NCBI GenBank assembly: GCA_039105265.1
Contig: JAPFFF010000053.1
Coordinates: 868,001 to 932,000, forward strand
DNA: 64,000 nucleotides
Reading direction: 5' to 3'
Origin: Tritrichomonas musculus
Lineage: Eukaryota > Parabasalia > Tritrichomonadida > Tritrichomonadidae
Below the pieces are notes generated by a model, which made no database searches, was not told the DNA's origin, and was given only the letters and a program-made list of their open reading frames with translations. A program made the translations under genes and the position numbers. This document shows, piece by piece, positions 20,465-30,921 of the stretch (position 1 is the first letter of the stretch; the number at the start of each line of letters is the position of its first letter).

Positions 20465-21212
20465 TTTTATTAATAGCTCCTGTTTTTCCTTCTCAAAAGT
20501 AAAAATCTTCATTAACTCCTGTTGGTAAAATTTAAATGAATTCACAATCTTTAATTCTTCATAATTAATTTAATGTTTTAACTAATTTTTTGATTATTTT
20601 TTATATTTTGGTCCTCAGAAATCTTGCGTTTTAGATCCATACTTTTATCTATGAAGGAAAATATCCTTGGATGAGATTTTCTTTATATGTGATTCTTTTG
20701 CCTTTGATTAAAGATATTCCAACTAAAGAGTTCATAATAAAGAAAAATTATCAAATTATTTTCATTAATTATACCGAAGAAGAAGCAATTTTGACTTTTT
20801 TAATAAACAAATGGTAATAACTTCAATATTGCTTTTTTAAAAAACAACAAATTTAGAAGAAATATTTGCTTTATTTCAGCAAGAAATCACCTCAAATACA
20901 TAAAATCCTTAATTTAACCAAATATATTCAAATATACATTTTAAAATTCTTCAAAATTTGATTTTTTTACAACAATAAATAGTAGGAAAACTCTTGAAAT
21001 GCTATATGCATACGTTTGAATGTTTCAACAATTTTTAATTATGCTTGGAAAATGCTTTTGTGTTTGTACGATGAGTAATTCAAATCTTAATTGAGAAAAT
21101 TCTATCAAGCGAAAAAAAATTCAATATTTCGATCACATTATCCAATTGAAAAAAAGACCGTTGATTCAATATTCTTCAGAAATTAATTGAATTAAGTTAT
21201 AAGCATATTTTA
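20465..21212. other. AT-rich intergenic DNA
   Basis: This lies between the tRNA and the hydrolase gene. No gene was recognised. Short open frames here have no coding character. Confidence 0.5.
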
Positions 21213-22319
21213 ATGTTTTTATATATTCTACTATTTCTTATTATTTTATTTGCTTGCTATTACATTTATCGTAAAAGTATCAAATACACACCAAAAGTTT
21301 ATTTTAATCCAAATGGAAGCATAGCACATCTTATCGCACAATTAAAATCCCTAAATAAGCCATATAAGCCAACATGGTGGCTTTTTAATAGTCATATTCA
21401 TACAGTAAGAGGAATGAGATATCGAAAATCATCAAAAATGACGAAAAGTGTTCGACGTGAATTAATTACATATGAAGATGGCGGAACCTCAGCGCTTGAT
21501 TGGTTTGAAACAAGTGAAATGAAAGAAGACACACCAATTTTATTCATTATTCATACATATGCCGGCGGTACACGCGAACCATGTGTCAATAATCTTGCAG
21601 AAGCTGCAGTTAAGAAAGGATGGCGTGCTGTTGTATTTAACAATAGGTGCTGCTCAGGTGCCCCAATTACATCATCACGAATGATAGCAGTTATTGAAAT
21701 TGATGATCAAATATTTGCAGTTGATCATGTTCTCAAAAGTTTCAAACCAAAATACATGTTTATGGCAGGATTTTCACTCGGATCTTATCAAACAGTTCAA
21801 TATTGCTTTTTGTCGGGAAAAGGTATTGATGCTGCCGCATGCGTATCACACACCTACAATCCAGTCGAAGCTGAATTGATATTACACAAGCCTTTACAAA
21901 GCAGACTTTATTTGCCAATTATTATGGCCAAACTTATTCATTTTGCTAAGAAAAATCCCTACTTAAATTGCCCCGAAGCTGAAAACGCAAAATCTACCTT
22001 GGAATACGATGAGGCTATTTGGTGCCACGGCCTGACCAAGTACAAAACTGGAACAGAACTTTATGGTGCTTTATCTGTTTATGAAAAAATTCCTGAAATT
22101 AAAGTTCCAACTTTGTTCCTCGGCTCGACAGATGATCCTTTCACTAACAAGAAGTACATGCCAATAAATGAAGTAGAAAAAAGTGACAAAGTAGCTCTTG
22201 TTTCTTTCCCTGAAGGAGGACATGTGAGTTTTCTTACAGGCGATGATGGAAACCATTCCATTATCGACACAATTATTCCTGACTGGTTTGAAACTTTTAT
22301 GAATGATAAAAATAAATAA
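21213..22319 (+). CDS. Alpha/beta hydrolase, ABHD1/ABHD3/YheT type (368 aa)
   Basis: An N-terminal hydrophobic segment (residues ~2-18) should anchor the protein in a membrane. A PTWWLFNSHIHTVRG segment (about 53-67) then matches the region before the hydrolase core of the ABHD1/3/EMB8/YheT group. The nucleophile elbow is GFSLGS with Ser188. The acid is in GSTDDPF (Asp307 or Asp308), and the histidine is in GGHVSF (His337), so the full catalytic triad is present. Related proteins are phospholipases or esterases, and the substrate here is unknown. The length is normal for the family. GC content is a little higher than the surroundings, as expected for a real gene. It appears intact and alone. 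Confidence 0.9.
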   Translation: MFLYILLFLIILFACYYIYRKSIKYTPKVYFNPNGSIAHLIAQLKSLNKPYKPTWWLFNSHIHTVRGMRYRKSSKMTKSVRRELITYEDGGTSALDWFETSEMKEDTPILFIIHTYAGGTREPCVNNLAEAAVKKGWRAVVFNNRCCSGAPITSSRMIAVIEIDDQIFAVDHVLKSFKPKYMFMAGFSLGSYQTVQYCFLSGKGIDAAACVSHTYNPVEAELILHKPLQSRLYLPIIMAKLIHFAKKNPYLNCPEAENAKSTLEYDEAIWCHGLTKYKTGTELYGALSVYEKIPEIKVPTLFLGSTDDPFTNKKYMPINEVEKSDKVALVSFPEGGHVSFLTGDDGNHSIIDTIIPDWFETFMNDKNK

Positions 22320-23082
22320 TTTTTTTTATAAACATTTGATCTTTAAATAAATAAAAAAATGATCTATAATTTTTTTATTTGAATTCATTCAATTTTCATG
22401 CCGATTCATAGTGATTTTTGTTTACAGTTTATCATGAAAACAAATTAATTCAACTGAAATAAAAGCAAGATAAATAAATTTTGTCCAATATTATGATTGT
22501 AAGGCAAAATTTAATAAAAAGTTTATCCAAAATCATGATTTAGAGGTGATATAAATTAAATTAAATTTTTTACCATCAAAATCTTTTTTTGTGGAAAAAA
22601 AAAAAAATTATTTATAAAAGATTGGCAGAGTAGTTTGCCATGATGACTTTCTAACGTTCATTGGCGCATATGTGCTTGATAAAATAATTAAAAATATACG
22701 TTTTTTATTTATTTTTTTTATTTTGACCTTTTTTATTAAATTTCGCCTTACTTTAATTCAATCATTTCATAATCAAAAACTATAAAATTACTCATAATTG
22801 AAATTGGTATGATAAATAAATTTCATATGATCATAATTGTCAATAAACCAATGAATATGGTCAATTTTTTAGAAATATTATTTAAAACATGCAATATCAA
22901 ACTCCATGTTTCATATTGAACAGTTTAAAAGCTAAATATTTGTATATATTAACAAAATAACGTGTAAAACACCCTATAATTTCTTTAATTCTGTTTTTAA
23001 GTATGATTAAATTTGATTGAAAATGATTGTTTTTATTTCGAAAAAAATTCTAATTTATTTCTAAATCAACTGTATTTTTATT
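22320..23082. other. Intergenic region containing dispersed repeat copy A
   Basis: No gene was seen. The right part (about 22865-23040) is one copy of a dispersed repeat listed separately. The left part is AT-rich spacer. Confidence 0.5.
22865..23040 (+). repeat. Dispersed repeat, copy A (inverted partner at 48965-49145)
   Basis: About 175 bases match the reverse complement of 48965-49145 at roughly four positions in five. Strongly conserved words include TTTCATATTGAACAGTT and GTATATATTAACA. This copy lies just beyond the 3' end of the beta-helix/RING gene. Its function is unknown. It could be a duplicated flank or a decayed mobile element. Confidence 0.75.
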
Positions 23083-24918
23083 TTAATCAACAAAAATTTC
23101 TGTATATTCAATATCATTAAACATAAATTTGTATCCTTGTAATGCTTCATTACATTTTGGACAATTGAAATTCTTTTCATGACATTTCGATGCACATTCA
23201 AAGCACATACAAAGATGACCACATGGCAATGAAATAGTATTTGGTTTCTTATCATAACAAATGGTACATTCTTCTTCAAAATACATCTTTTTAATTGCTC
23301 TAACAATTGAATCACAGAGAGGACATCTAGCGATATCTTTACAATTATTGCACAATATGTGGCCACATGAAGGAATGATACCTGGTTCATCTTCTTCTGT
23401 CAAATGCTTTTTACATTTAGAACAGATCAATTTGGTTTCCATATTTTCAGTCTTCTTAATAAAACCAACAAATTTTTGTTGTTTCAATGGTTTAAGTTCC
23501 CCTTTTAATATTACATCAGGATCATTATTGTACTTTATGTATTGAATATCATCATCAGACATTGTTTTCCATGATGTTGGTTGATTATATTCACAACATT
23601 CATCACAATCTTCTTCACTCATTGAATTTTCATCATCTTCGTATACTTCATTCAATGATTTTGATTGGCATTTGGCTGATCCCGAAACTTTTATCTTGTT
23701 GCATGGTCCTTCTGACTTAATATTATTGTAAGTAACTTCAGAACCACCAAAAACATTCATATTGTATTTTTCAATATTTTTGAAGAAGCAGTTTTGAATG
23801 TGGGGACGAGAAAAGTCAGTTATTGAAAAACAATTTGAGGAGCAATCTAAGAAGGAGCAATTGTTAAACAATGGACGACTTCCATTTTTACAAATTACAC
23901 AAAATGTATTCAAGTTATCTGAAAGTATGCAATTATGGAAGATTGGATTTGATTTGTGTCCTACAATGGCAATAGTTGGATGAATTGTATGCTTGAGGAA
24001 ACAGTCAACAATGTAACCCTTTGAATTATATAAATTAATTGCATTTCCATTTGTGTTTTCAATTGTAACATCATGAGCTTTAATTTGGCAGTATTCAGCA
24101 ACACGGACTGCTGTATTTTCACATCCAACTATTTTAATTCCACCATCCATGAACAATTTTGAATTTTCTAATATTGTAACCGCTCCTTTTGAACAATTTG
24201 TGATTTTTGAGTTTGTTATGTAAACTTCAGAATCATTCTTAGCAAAAATTGCTTTTCCTTCCAAATTGAAAAATGAACAGCCATTTATTTCACATTTACT
24301 ATGTTTTGTCGTGAAAATTGAAAACAATTTGTCATTCTTGAATATGCAATTATTGAATTGCGCATATGAATCGTCCATAATGAAACATGATATTGAATTA
24401 TTATCAAAAATACAATTTTCAAATATTGCCTTTGAATTATCTCTAATTATAACAGATACTTTTTGAGCATCAGTGAAATTACAATTTTTAAAAATTGCTT
24501 TTGAATTCGCGAATATTTCAATTGCTGATTCGGTTTTGGATAAATCTTGTGGAGTGAAAATTGAATATGTTGATTCCAACGATGATTTTGCAGTTAATTG
24601 TATTTTACAGATTACATTTACAAAATCTATCTCACATTTTGTATTTGAAATAGTTAACCATTCAATATCACATTCTTTAAAATTAATATTTTTAATGTTT
24701 TCTTTAATTGTTTCATTTTGCTGTGCTTCATGATCATTTCCATATTTTTGATATAATTCATCGAAAATATCTTTATATTTTCCATCTATGAATTTGGAAG
24801 AATAGAAAATATGATGATACTTATGGATAAATATTGGATTTTGTATTTCCTGGGAATTATCGTCTAAAAAATAATTATTATTTTTGATGTTATTAACTTG
24901 GCTTGAATTAACAATCAT
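23083..24918 (-). CDS. Right-handed beta-helix protein with two C-terminal RING fingers (611 aa)
   Basis: Residues ~70-420 are a long series of ~22-residue units of the type AIFKNCNFTD/AIFENCIFDNNS/AQFNNCIFKND, the pattern of a parallel beta-helix (pectate-lyase-like/FBXO11-like CASH repeats). An acidic linker (about 430-460) leads to two RING fingers. The first has C-x2-C ... PSCGHILCNNCKDIARCPLC and the second CTICYDKKPNTISLPCGHLCMCFECASKC...CPKC, both with full C3HC4-type ligands. RING fingers of this kind usually act as ubiquitin E3 ligases, so the helix could be the substrate-recognition arm (inference). There is no signal peptide, so the protein is probably cytosolic. A TCATTTTT initiator abuts the ATG. 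The gene looks intact. Confidence 0.88.
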   Translation of the reverse strand: MIVNSSQVNNIKNNNYFLDDNSQEIQNPIFIHKYHHIFYSSKFIDGKYKDIFDELYQKYGNDHEAQQNETIKENIKNINFKECDIEWLTISNTKCEIDFVNVICKIQLTAKSSLESTYSIFTPQDLSKTESAIEIFANSKAIFKNCNFTDAQKVSVIIRDNSKAIFENCIFDNNSISCFIMDDSYAQFNNCIFKNDKLFSIFTTKHSKCEINGCSFFNLEGKAIFAKNDSEVYITNSKITNCSKGAVTILENSKLFMDGGIKIVGCENTAVRVAEYCQIKAHDVTIENTNGNAINLYNSKGYIVDCFLKHTIHPTIAIVGHKSNPIFHNCILSDNLNTFCVICKNGSRPLFNNCSFLDCSSNCFSITDFSRPHIQNCFFKNIEKYNMNVFGGSEVTYNNIKSEGPCNKIKVSGSAKCQSKSLNEVYEDDENSMSEEDCDECCEYNQPTSWKTMSDDDIQYIKYNNDPDVILKGELKPLKQQKFVGFIKKTENMETKLICSKCKKHLTEEDEPGIIPSCGHILCNNCKDIARCPLCDSIVRAIKKMYFEEECTICYDKKPNTISLPCGHLCMCFECASKCHEKNFNCPKCNEALQGYKFMFNDIEYTEIFVD

Positions 24919-24926
24919 AAAAATGA
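24919..24926 (-). promoter_or_regulatory. Initiator TCATTTTT of the beta-helix/RING gene
   Basis: On the minus strand the motif lies immediately before the ATG, giving a predicted 5' leader of only a few bases, which is normal in trichomonads. Confidence 0.6.
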
Positions 24927-25399
24927 AGTCATCTTTTTGGATTACATAAAAATTTTCTTAAAATTTTGAAAAATTTTTTAATGTCTTATAAATTATTTAA
25001 AAATTTTCAAACGTATCGTTATTTTTTTAAAATTTTTGAAAAAATAGGCTAGATTATTACAAATACTTATCATACTATCCTTAATTTTTTTTAAAAACTA
25101 TAAAAAGATATCTTTAAGATTATTCAAATATCAATATCAAATATTATTCTCTATAAATAATGATATTTATATTTTTATAATTTAGGCCAAATTTAAATTG
25201 AATTTATCAAGTTTTTCAATACTAAAATCTTCAAAAAAATTTTTTATGAAAAATTGATTGTAATTTTGAATTTTTTTATGAACAAAACGGGCCCCATAAT
25301 TTTTAATTCAATGTTGGTTATCAAGAATATTTTATAATTTACATTTAAAATCTCATAATAAAACAAAGAAAACAAACACAACATTTACACAATCAAAAA
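24927..25399. other. AT-rich intergenic DNA
   Basis: This is the spacer between the RING gene start and the lipase pseudogene end. No gene or structured repeat was seen. Confidence 0.5.
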
Positions 25400-27819
25400 T
25401 TACAAATGAGTTGATCTTCTTTTGAATTTTTCCATCAATCGAATAATCAGCCTCATATAATTCTTCACAAAGTGGTTATTTTCCTGAATATTCTTCACCA
25501 GGTTAGAAAAGTAGTCAGGATTTAAAAATTGACAAAGTTGAATTTTGTCACTTTTCTTATTTTTTTTATCTTTTTTATTTTTCTTCTTCTTTTTTGAGAA
25601 GAAACCGTCTTCTTCATCGTTCGTAAATCTTATCAAGTACATCTGACCTGGCGGATACAAGTTTTCGATTTTAGCGAAGTTCAAACGCGACTTTTTCTCG
25701 AGATACGAAACGATGAAATTTTTGAATGCTTTATTTGATCCTTCTCTTGGGAACAAAATGTCTGACATCTTCATCAGATTCAACACTGAAAGAAAAGGGA
25801 CAATATCGCTTTCAATCATGAACGATTTGATGTATTTTCCAGTTGTTTTCCAAAGATTAAATGTCATCGTCGGCGGGGTAGCAAAACAAATCGCTTCAAC
25901 ATTCAAATCGGGAAACTTCTCCCTGAACAAATACGCAACAACAGCAGCTACCCCGGCCCCAAGTGAATGATCGGTAAATATGATCTTCACACGCCTCTTG
26001 TTCACGTGTTTGGGATGGTTCGTTCATTACAGACGACGACCTCCGCCTCGAGAGCGGCTTCCTGACTGCGAGAGAGTCCGAGTCCTGTCCGTTCTTGCGG
26101 CCTGTCGCAGAGTCCTCGGCGGCTACTGAAGACGACCTCTGCTTGGAAAGCGGTTTTCGGTTTGTAGTCAAACATGACTGTGAGTCTTTTTGGTCGTTGC
26201 TATTTGTGAGAGATGACGATCGCTGCTTCGATCTCGCTTTCTTCCTTTTTTCACTCGGAATCGGCTCTGGAGGGGCGACTGCCTCTGCGCTTGGCCTGTG
26301 ACGAGCGCCTGGACTGTCAGTGTCGGTGACTGACGATGGCCTTCGCTTTGAAAAAGTTTTCTTTGTTGAATTCTGCTTTTGGTTTGAATTTGAATCAGAA
26401 TTGATCGTCTCGTTTGAAAAAGACCTGATTTCACTCGTCAGTGAAGATGATCGTTGCTTTGAAATTGGCTTCCGATTTGTCTTTGATTTCGACTTTTTGT
26501 TTGAATTGAAATTTTCTGAGTTTTCAGAATTATCATTCAAAACTTGCTTCGAAAGGGAAAGCATGCTTGTGCCCGTCTTTGGGGTAGACTGGCTGTTCAA
26601 TGACGATGACATCTGTTTTGAAAGCGGTTTTCGGTTTGACTTTGATTTCGACTTTTTGTTAGATTTTGAATTGGAACTTTCTGAATTTTCATTCAAAAAA
26701 ATACCAGGCTTTGAGCCTGATTTTGGACGAGATTTGGCAGTTTCACTTGTCAAAGGAAGAGATCGAGATTTTGAATTATCATTCAAATTTGAGAGTTCCT
26801 CTTGAATTTGAGAGCTTTCATTCAAATTTTCATTAGAATTTGAATTTATACTGTCTTTTGTGAGTGGCGATGACCTTCTCTTTGTTCGTTTTATTGTGTT
26901 TAACTTATTTTCAGCAGACTCAGAAATTTTCCCACTTTTTCTATTGGATTTTCCGGTTAGATCATCGTCAGAATTATTATTTGAATTTGAAGGCGAAAAT
27001 GGCCTGAGAAAGATATGAGAACTCATCTTCGAAGTCAGCTCCACCAAGTTTTCATTAGACGTTGTTCTTCTGAATTTAATTGAATTCCTATTTGGCCCCT
27101 GAAGAGCATGCAAATTTTCGTTTGACGCAGATTTGTGAAAAGGATGCAAATCGTTCGTTACTTCTTCATCTTCGCTGTCTTCTTCTTCTTCGAACTCTGT
27201 TTCTTCCTCGTTGTTGTCATCTTCAGTTTCTGAAATGCCAGCTTGATAAGAGTCATTATTTGAATAGCTCTGTTCGAAGTCGTTTTCATGAATTGAATTA
27301 TAAATTTCGTTTAATTCGAGTATTTTCGTTTGACATGTCATAAAAACATAGGACGCTGTACTAAATATTCCTTCATGAAATTTCCCATTGTTGTACGGGA
27401 CACCATTTCCCATTGAATCTGTAATGAAATCATCCATGCATGAAGAACCTCGTAAACTGACAACAATGGCATTAATGGTTGGATCAGTAACTATAAAAAT
27501 GGAATCCTGCCAACATCTGAATCAAACTTTTCGAATTCAATCTTGATATCTGACGAATAATCGATTATTGAGCGATCTTTATATGATAAATAGCTATATA
27601 AGACACATTTGTATACAATACGCATGTCATGATTTGAAAGCTTTGTTGAGACAAGAGGTGAAAAATCCTCTGGTATATTATTATTGAATAATCTAAAAAG
27701 TAAAAAAGAACGATGAACTTTTAAACTAAGCTTCTTTTCAGATCCACAAAATATAAAATATTTGACTTAAATAGCATTAAGATAATTATAGCAATAATCG
27801 TTTTATTTAACTTCTTCAT
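25400..27819 (-). pseudogene. Class 3 lipase (DAG lipase-like), frame-disrupted
   Basis: The pieces read in order from a hydrophobic N-terminus at about 27819 (MKKLNKTIIAIIILML). A helical region (…DMRIVYKCVLYSYLSYKDRSI…) follows, then the class 3 lipase signature IVVSLRGSSCMDDFITDSMGNGVPYN, a long insertion, and the elbow DHSLGAGVA with ESDIVP and a NNHFVKNYM histidine region. The reading frame changes at about 27.75, 27.50 and 26.0 kb, so the gene cannot be read through as it stands. The elbow has Asp where the family has Gly (GHSLG). The insertion (about 26.03-27.2 kb) is rich in Ser, Lys and Arg, with a repeated KPLSKQRSSSL-like unit, and is clearly richer in G+C than its surroundings. 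Assembly indels rather than true decay are possible. Confidence 0.75.
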
Positions 27820-28681
27820 CCCTACTCAAGAAAAAAATATAGAAGAACTCGTTTATAATCTCTGAATATTCAAAATTCTTTCCCATATAAATTTTAATGA
27901 TATGTATTGATGTATATATAGATGTATGTGTAGATACTTAGGATATTTAAAGGCTTAATTTTGAGAAATAATGATCTTAATTTTAATGGTGCAAAGTGAC
28001 ATAAAAGTAAAGCGATTGCCAATTTGGTAAAAGATCGCATTAAACAGATAATAACAGACAATCACAACAAACTTCTGAATGTCCATACAATAATCTTCAT
28101 AATTTTAGGAATATTATCGTAGTTTTATTTAATTATAAATTTTGTATCAGAGGCGCTATTTGGAATAGATGGACGCTTGTTAGAGGTAACAGCAGATAAT
28201 ATTTGAAATATTTCAATATTGATTTAAGTGCTGAAAAAGAAATAGGTTCTGTTATAAATCAGAGTTACTGTATGAATTATTAATAAAATCAGGTACCATG
28301 TAAAGCTGCGTTGAAGCTTGAGGTGCCTGGTTAAACAGAATTGACGAATTAATTTTTCTTTGCAAATAAAGTCATAAAGGTTGCGATGAAGTTCTGAATT
28401 CAATAATTAACTTATGTGTATCATACTAGAGTGGTATCTGTGTCGTATATAACACACATTTCTGATCTAACGATTTTTGAGCTAAAAAGATAAAGGGTAT
28501 AACCTTTATCATCTTTTTCCTTTCAAAATATATTTCAAAATCTACTTTGACCTTTTTTGATCATCTCAAAATAATAATATTTACGATAATATTCAATGAG
28601 GTTATTCAATATTCAATAGAATATAAAAAATTTAATAATTCAATTTTCAATTGAAAACACAATTTCCGAAAACAGCTGAAA
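27820..28681. other. Intergenic region between lipase and Rac genes
   Basis: No intact gene was seen. Part of it (about 27.96-28.4 kb) has more mixed composition than the usual spacer and may hold old coding remains, but none could be assigned. A hairpin near 28483-28519 pairs AAAAAGAT..AAAGG with CCTTTATCATCTTTTT, with a 3-bp bulge. Confidence 0.4.
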
Positions 28682-29311
28682 ATGAGTAACAGCATGACAA
28701 TTAAGCATGTTAAATGCGTTGTTGTGGGTGATGGCGCAATTGGGAAAACATGCTTGTTAATTAGTTACACAACAAATTCTTTTCCTTCGGAATACATGCC
28801 AACTGTGTTCGACAATTATGAAACAACAGTCATGTTTGAAAATAAACCAATTAGTTTACAATTATGGGATACAGCAGGGCAAGATGATTATGAAAAATTA
28901 CGCCCATTATCATATCCTGGAACAGATGTTTTCCTCCTTTGTTTCTCTCTTGTTTCTACGGTATCTTTAGAAAACGTTAAAACTGTATGGCTTCCCGAAG
29001 TTACAAAGAATTGTCCAAACACCCCCTACGTTTTGATTGGATTGAAATCAGATTTAAGAGACGGATTTTCAGAAAATGCTGCCGAGTATAAATCAAAAGG
29101 ATGGGAACCAATTCCTTCATCAAAAGGCGAACAATTAAAAAAAGAAATCGGCGCACTAGATTACATTGAATGCTCTGCCTTGAAACAATTTCATCTTAAA
29201 GAAGTTTTTGAAACTGCAATTAAAGTTGTTGTTCATCCACCAAATCAAGCAGCTGATACTACTAATGATGATCCAAAGGACCCAAAACATGGAAAATGTA
29301 TGATCTGTTAA
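28682..29311 (+). CDS. Rho-family small GTPase, Rac type (209 aa)
   Basis: The protein shows the complete Rac/Rho core: P-loop GDGAIGKT (residues 16-23), effector region MPTVFDNYE (39-47), DTAGQ (63-67) and a Rho-type insert with lower similarity. It ends in the prenylation motif CMIC (206-209). Rac proteins switch between GDP and GTP forms at the plasma membrane and control actin and adhesion, which are important in amoeboid trichomonads. The base-recognition motif reads LKSD where Rac normally has TKLD; Lys and Asp are kept. The stop codon forms TAAA. A T/A-rich tail with AAATAAAG follows. The gene appears intact and functional. Confidence 0.95.
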   Translation: MSNSMTIKHVKCVVVGDGAIGKTCLLISYTTNSFPSEYMPTVFDNYETTVMFENKPISLQLWDTAGQDDYEKLRPLSYPGTDVFLLCFSLVSTVSLENVKTVWLPEVTKNCPNTPYVLIGLKSDLRDGFSENAAEYKSKGWEPIPSSKGEQLKKEIGALDYIECSALKQFHLKEVFETAIKVVVHPPNQAADTTNDDPKDPKHGKCMIC

Positions 29312-29893
29312 AATCAAGAATTTTTATGATTTCTCTAGAAATAGCATAATTTTTTTCTTTTTAAATAAAGAAAAACCTTTATTATTATTATTATTAGTTT
29401 GTAGTAATTTTAATTATGATTCAAATACACTGATAAATTTTGAAGAATTGAAAATAAACCATTGCCTTTACCACTCGGTGATTAATTTAAAATTAGAAAT
29501 TCTCAAAAAACTAAAAAAGATTTTAAATATAGTACTGTTCATATTAGGTAAAATGTTCATTTTAAAGGAAAATCTGACAAAAAGACGTTAAGGAAAAAAT
29601 TTATTTTATTTGCTTTTTTTTCCAGCAACAAATGAATAATTTGATTTTTTAAGTAATAGCAAATTATCAACAAACTAACATGAATTAAAATAACCGATGA
29701 AATGAACGTTTATAAATTCACACAAAAAGATATCAGGTTTGATGATCAAAAATAAAAGTCAATTAAAACAATTAATTTTATGATTTTCGTGTTTAAAACA
29801 GATTAATTTAACAATATTCAGTATTTTTAGCCTATCCTAAATCGTTGGCGATGAGATAATTTGAATAAATAGTTTTTTTTTATATAAAAATAC
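29312..29893. other. Intergenic region
   Basis: This is the Rac 3' flank, with an ATT trinucleotide run near 29380 and AT-rich spacer. No gene was seen before the 28-bp repeats that start near 29894. Confidence 0.5.
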
Positions 29894-30163
29894 ATTCATT
29901 CAAATCATTTGTCATTTTTTATTTTTCATTCAAATTAGTTGTCATTTTGATTTTTCATTCAAATTATTTGTCATTTTTATTTTTCATTCAAACATTCTAT
30001 CTTTTTTAGTTTTTCATTCAAATTATCAATCTTTATTTATTTTTGATTTCATTTCTCAAAATGCAAGATGGAGAAGATTTTAACAATCATGTCAACTGGA
30101 AAAACACAGAAACTTTCTTTAGACTACAAAACATATTTGGTCCAAAAGTCAGTCTAAAAAAGC
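29894..30163 (+). repeat. Left arm of a 270-bp inverted repeat (promoter and 5' end of the small gene)
   Basis: This arm runs through about five imperfect ~28-bp tandem units starting CATTCAAATNATTTGTCATTT, the presumed promoter, the ATG and the first ~35 codons of the following gene. Its reverse complement is found at 30422-30691 at equal length with very few differences. Confidence 0.9.
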
Positions 30164-30381
30164 TTGTCAATGTTGCCACCTCACTAAGTAATATTCAAAA
30201 TTTAGACATTCCTTTAACTCGTCATGAAAAAAGAAGAGGCGATAAGGTAATTCAATGGTATGAAAATAATTGGGAAAACATTGAACACTTCCTTTATGAT
30301 TATCAAGAAATCAATGAAAATGATTTCTTTACATATGAATATGATTTTGATCAACAAGATGATTACTATGAATTTTACTAA
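30061..30381 (+). CDS. Hypothetical small acidic protein (106 aa)
   Basis: I take the start at MQDGEDFNNH, because an upstream in-frame ATG at 30043 lies in sequence that looks like leader (TTTCATTTCTCAAAATG, an initiator-like context). The protein has a helical middle (FGPKVSLKKLVNVATSLSNIQNL), a basic patch (RHEKRRG) and a strongly acidic, Tyr-rich tail. No domain was recognised. Its first third is repeated in inverted orientation downstream, so a read-through transcript could fold back on itself. Whether it is a functional protein or part of a repeat element is unclear. Confidence 0.55.
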   Translation: MQDGEDFNNHVNWKNTETFFRLQNIFGPKVSLKKLVNVATSLSNIQNLDIPLTRHEKRRGDKVIQWYENNWENIEHFLYDYQEINENDFFTYEYDFDQQDDYYEFY

Positions 30382-30421
30382 TTAAAAAAAAAAGATAAGC
30401 AAATATATAATCAATACATAT

Positions 30422-30691
30422 GCTTTTTTAGACTGACTTTTGGACCAAATATGTTTTGTAGTCTAAAGAAAGTTTCTGTGTTTTTCCAGTTGACATGATT
30501 GTTAAAATCTTCTCCATCTTGCATTTTGAGAAATGAAATCAAAAATAAATAAAGATTGATAATTTGAATGAAAAACTAAAAAAGATAGAATGTTTGAATG
30601 AAAAATAAAAATGACAAATAATTTGAATGAAAAATCAAAATGACAACTAATTTGAATGAAAAATAAAAAATGACAAATGATTTGAATGAAT
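30422..30691 (-). repeat. Right arm of the 270-bp inverted repeat
   Basis: This is the reverse-complement partner of 29894-30163, separated by a 258-bp loop holding the rest of the small gene. It would drive transcription leftward if the copied promoter is active. Confidence 0.9.
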
Positions 30692-30702
30692 AAATGAATT
30701 TT

Positions 30703-30840
30703 CATATAAAATACTATTAAAAAGTGAAAAGACAGAAGAAAATTGAAGGAAAATTTTAGAATGATTTATTTGAAAAAGTTAATATACCAAGCTTTCAGTT
30801 TTTTTTTCAGTCTTTTCACTTTTTAATAGTATTTTATATG
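30703..30840. repeat. Second, nested inverted repeat (31-bp perfect arms)
   Basis: The 31 bases from 30703 (CATATAAAATACTATTAAAA...) are repeated exactly as the reverse complement at 30810-30840, around a 76-base loop. The right arm lies about 80 bp before the helicase gene start and resembles the flank of the 270-bp repeat. The same promoter-like piece therefore exists three times in alternating orientation. Confidence 0.85.
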
Positions 30841-30902
30841 GAAAACTATATATTCATACAAATCAGCGGCCATAATTATACAAAAATTCAAAGTAAATTT
30901 AG

Positions 30903-30909
30903 TCATTTT
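30903..30909 (+). promoter_or_regulatory. Initiator TCATTTT of the helicase gene
   Basis: This is a trichomonad-type Inr 13-19 nt upstream of the ATG at 30922. Confidence 0.6.
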
Positions 30910-30921
30910 ATTTTTTAAATA

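Noticed and set aside
26095-26805. Plus-strand frames opposite the lipase insertion
   Set aside because: The repeated Phe/Glu/Asp pattern is the reverse reading of the Ser/Lys/Arg repeat and has no independent support.
28140-28205. Short frame ALFGIDGRLLEVTAD resembling a Mg-chelatase/ComM-like start
   Set aside because: It is only about 20 codons with stops on both sides. The likeness is too short to carry a claim.
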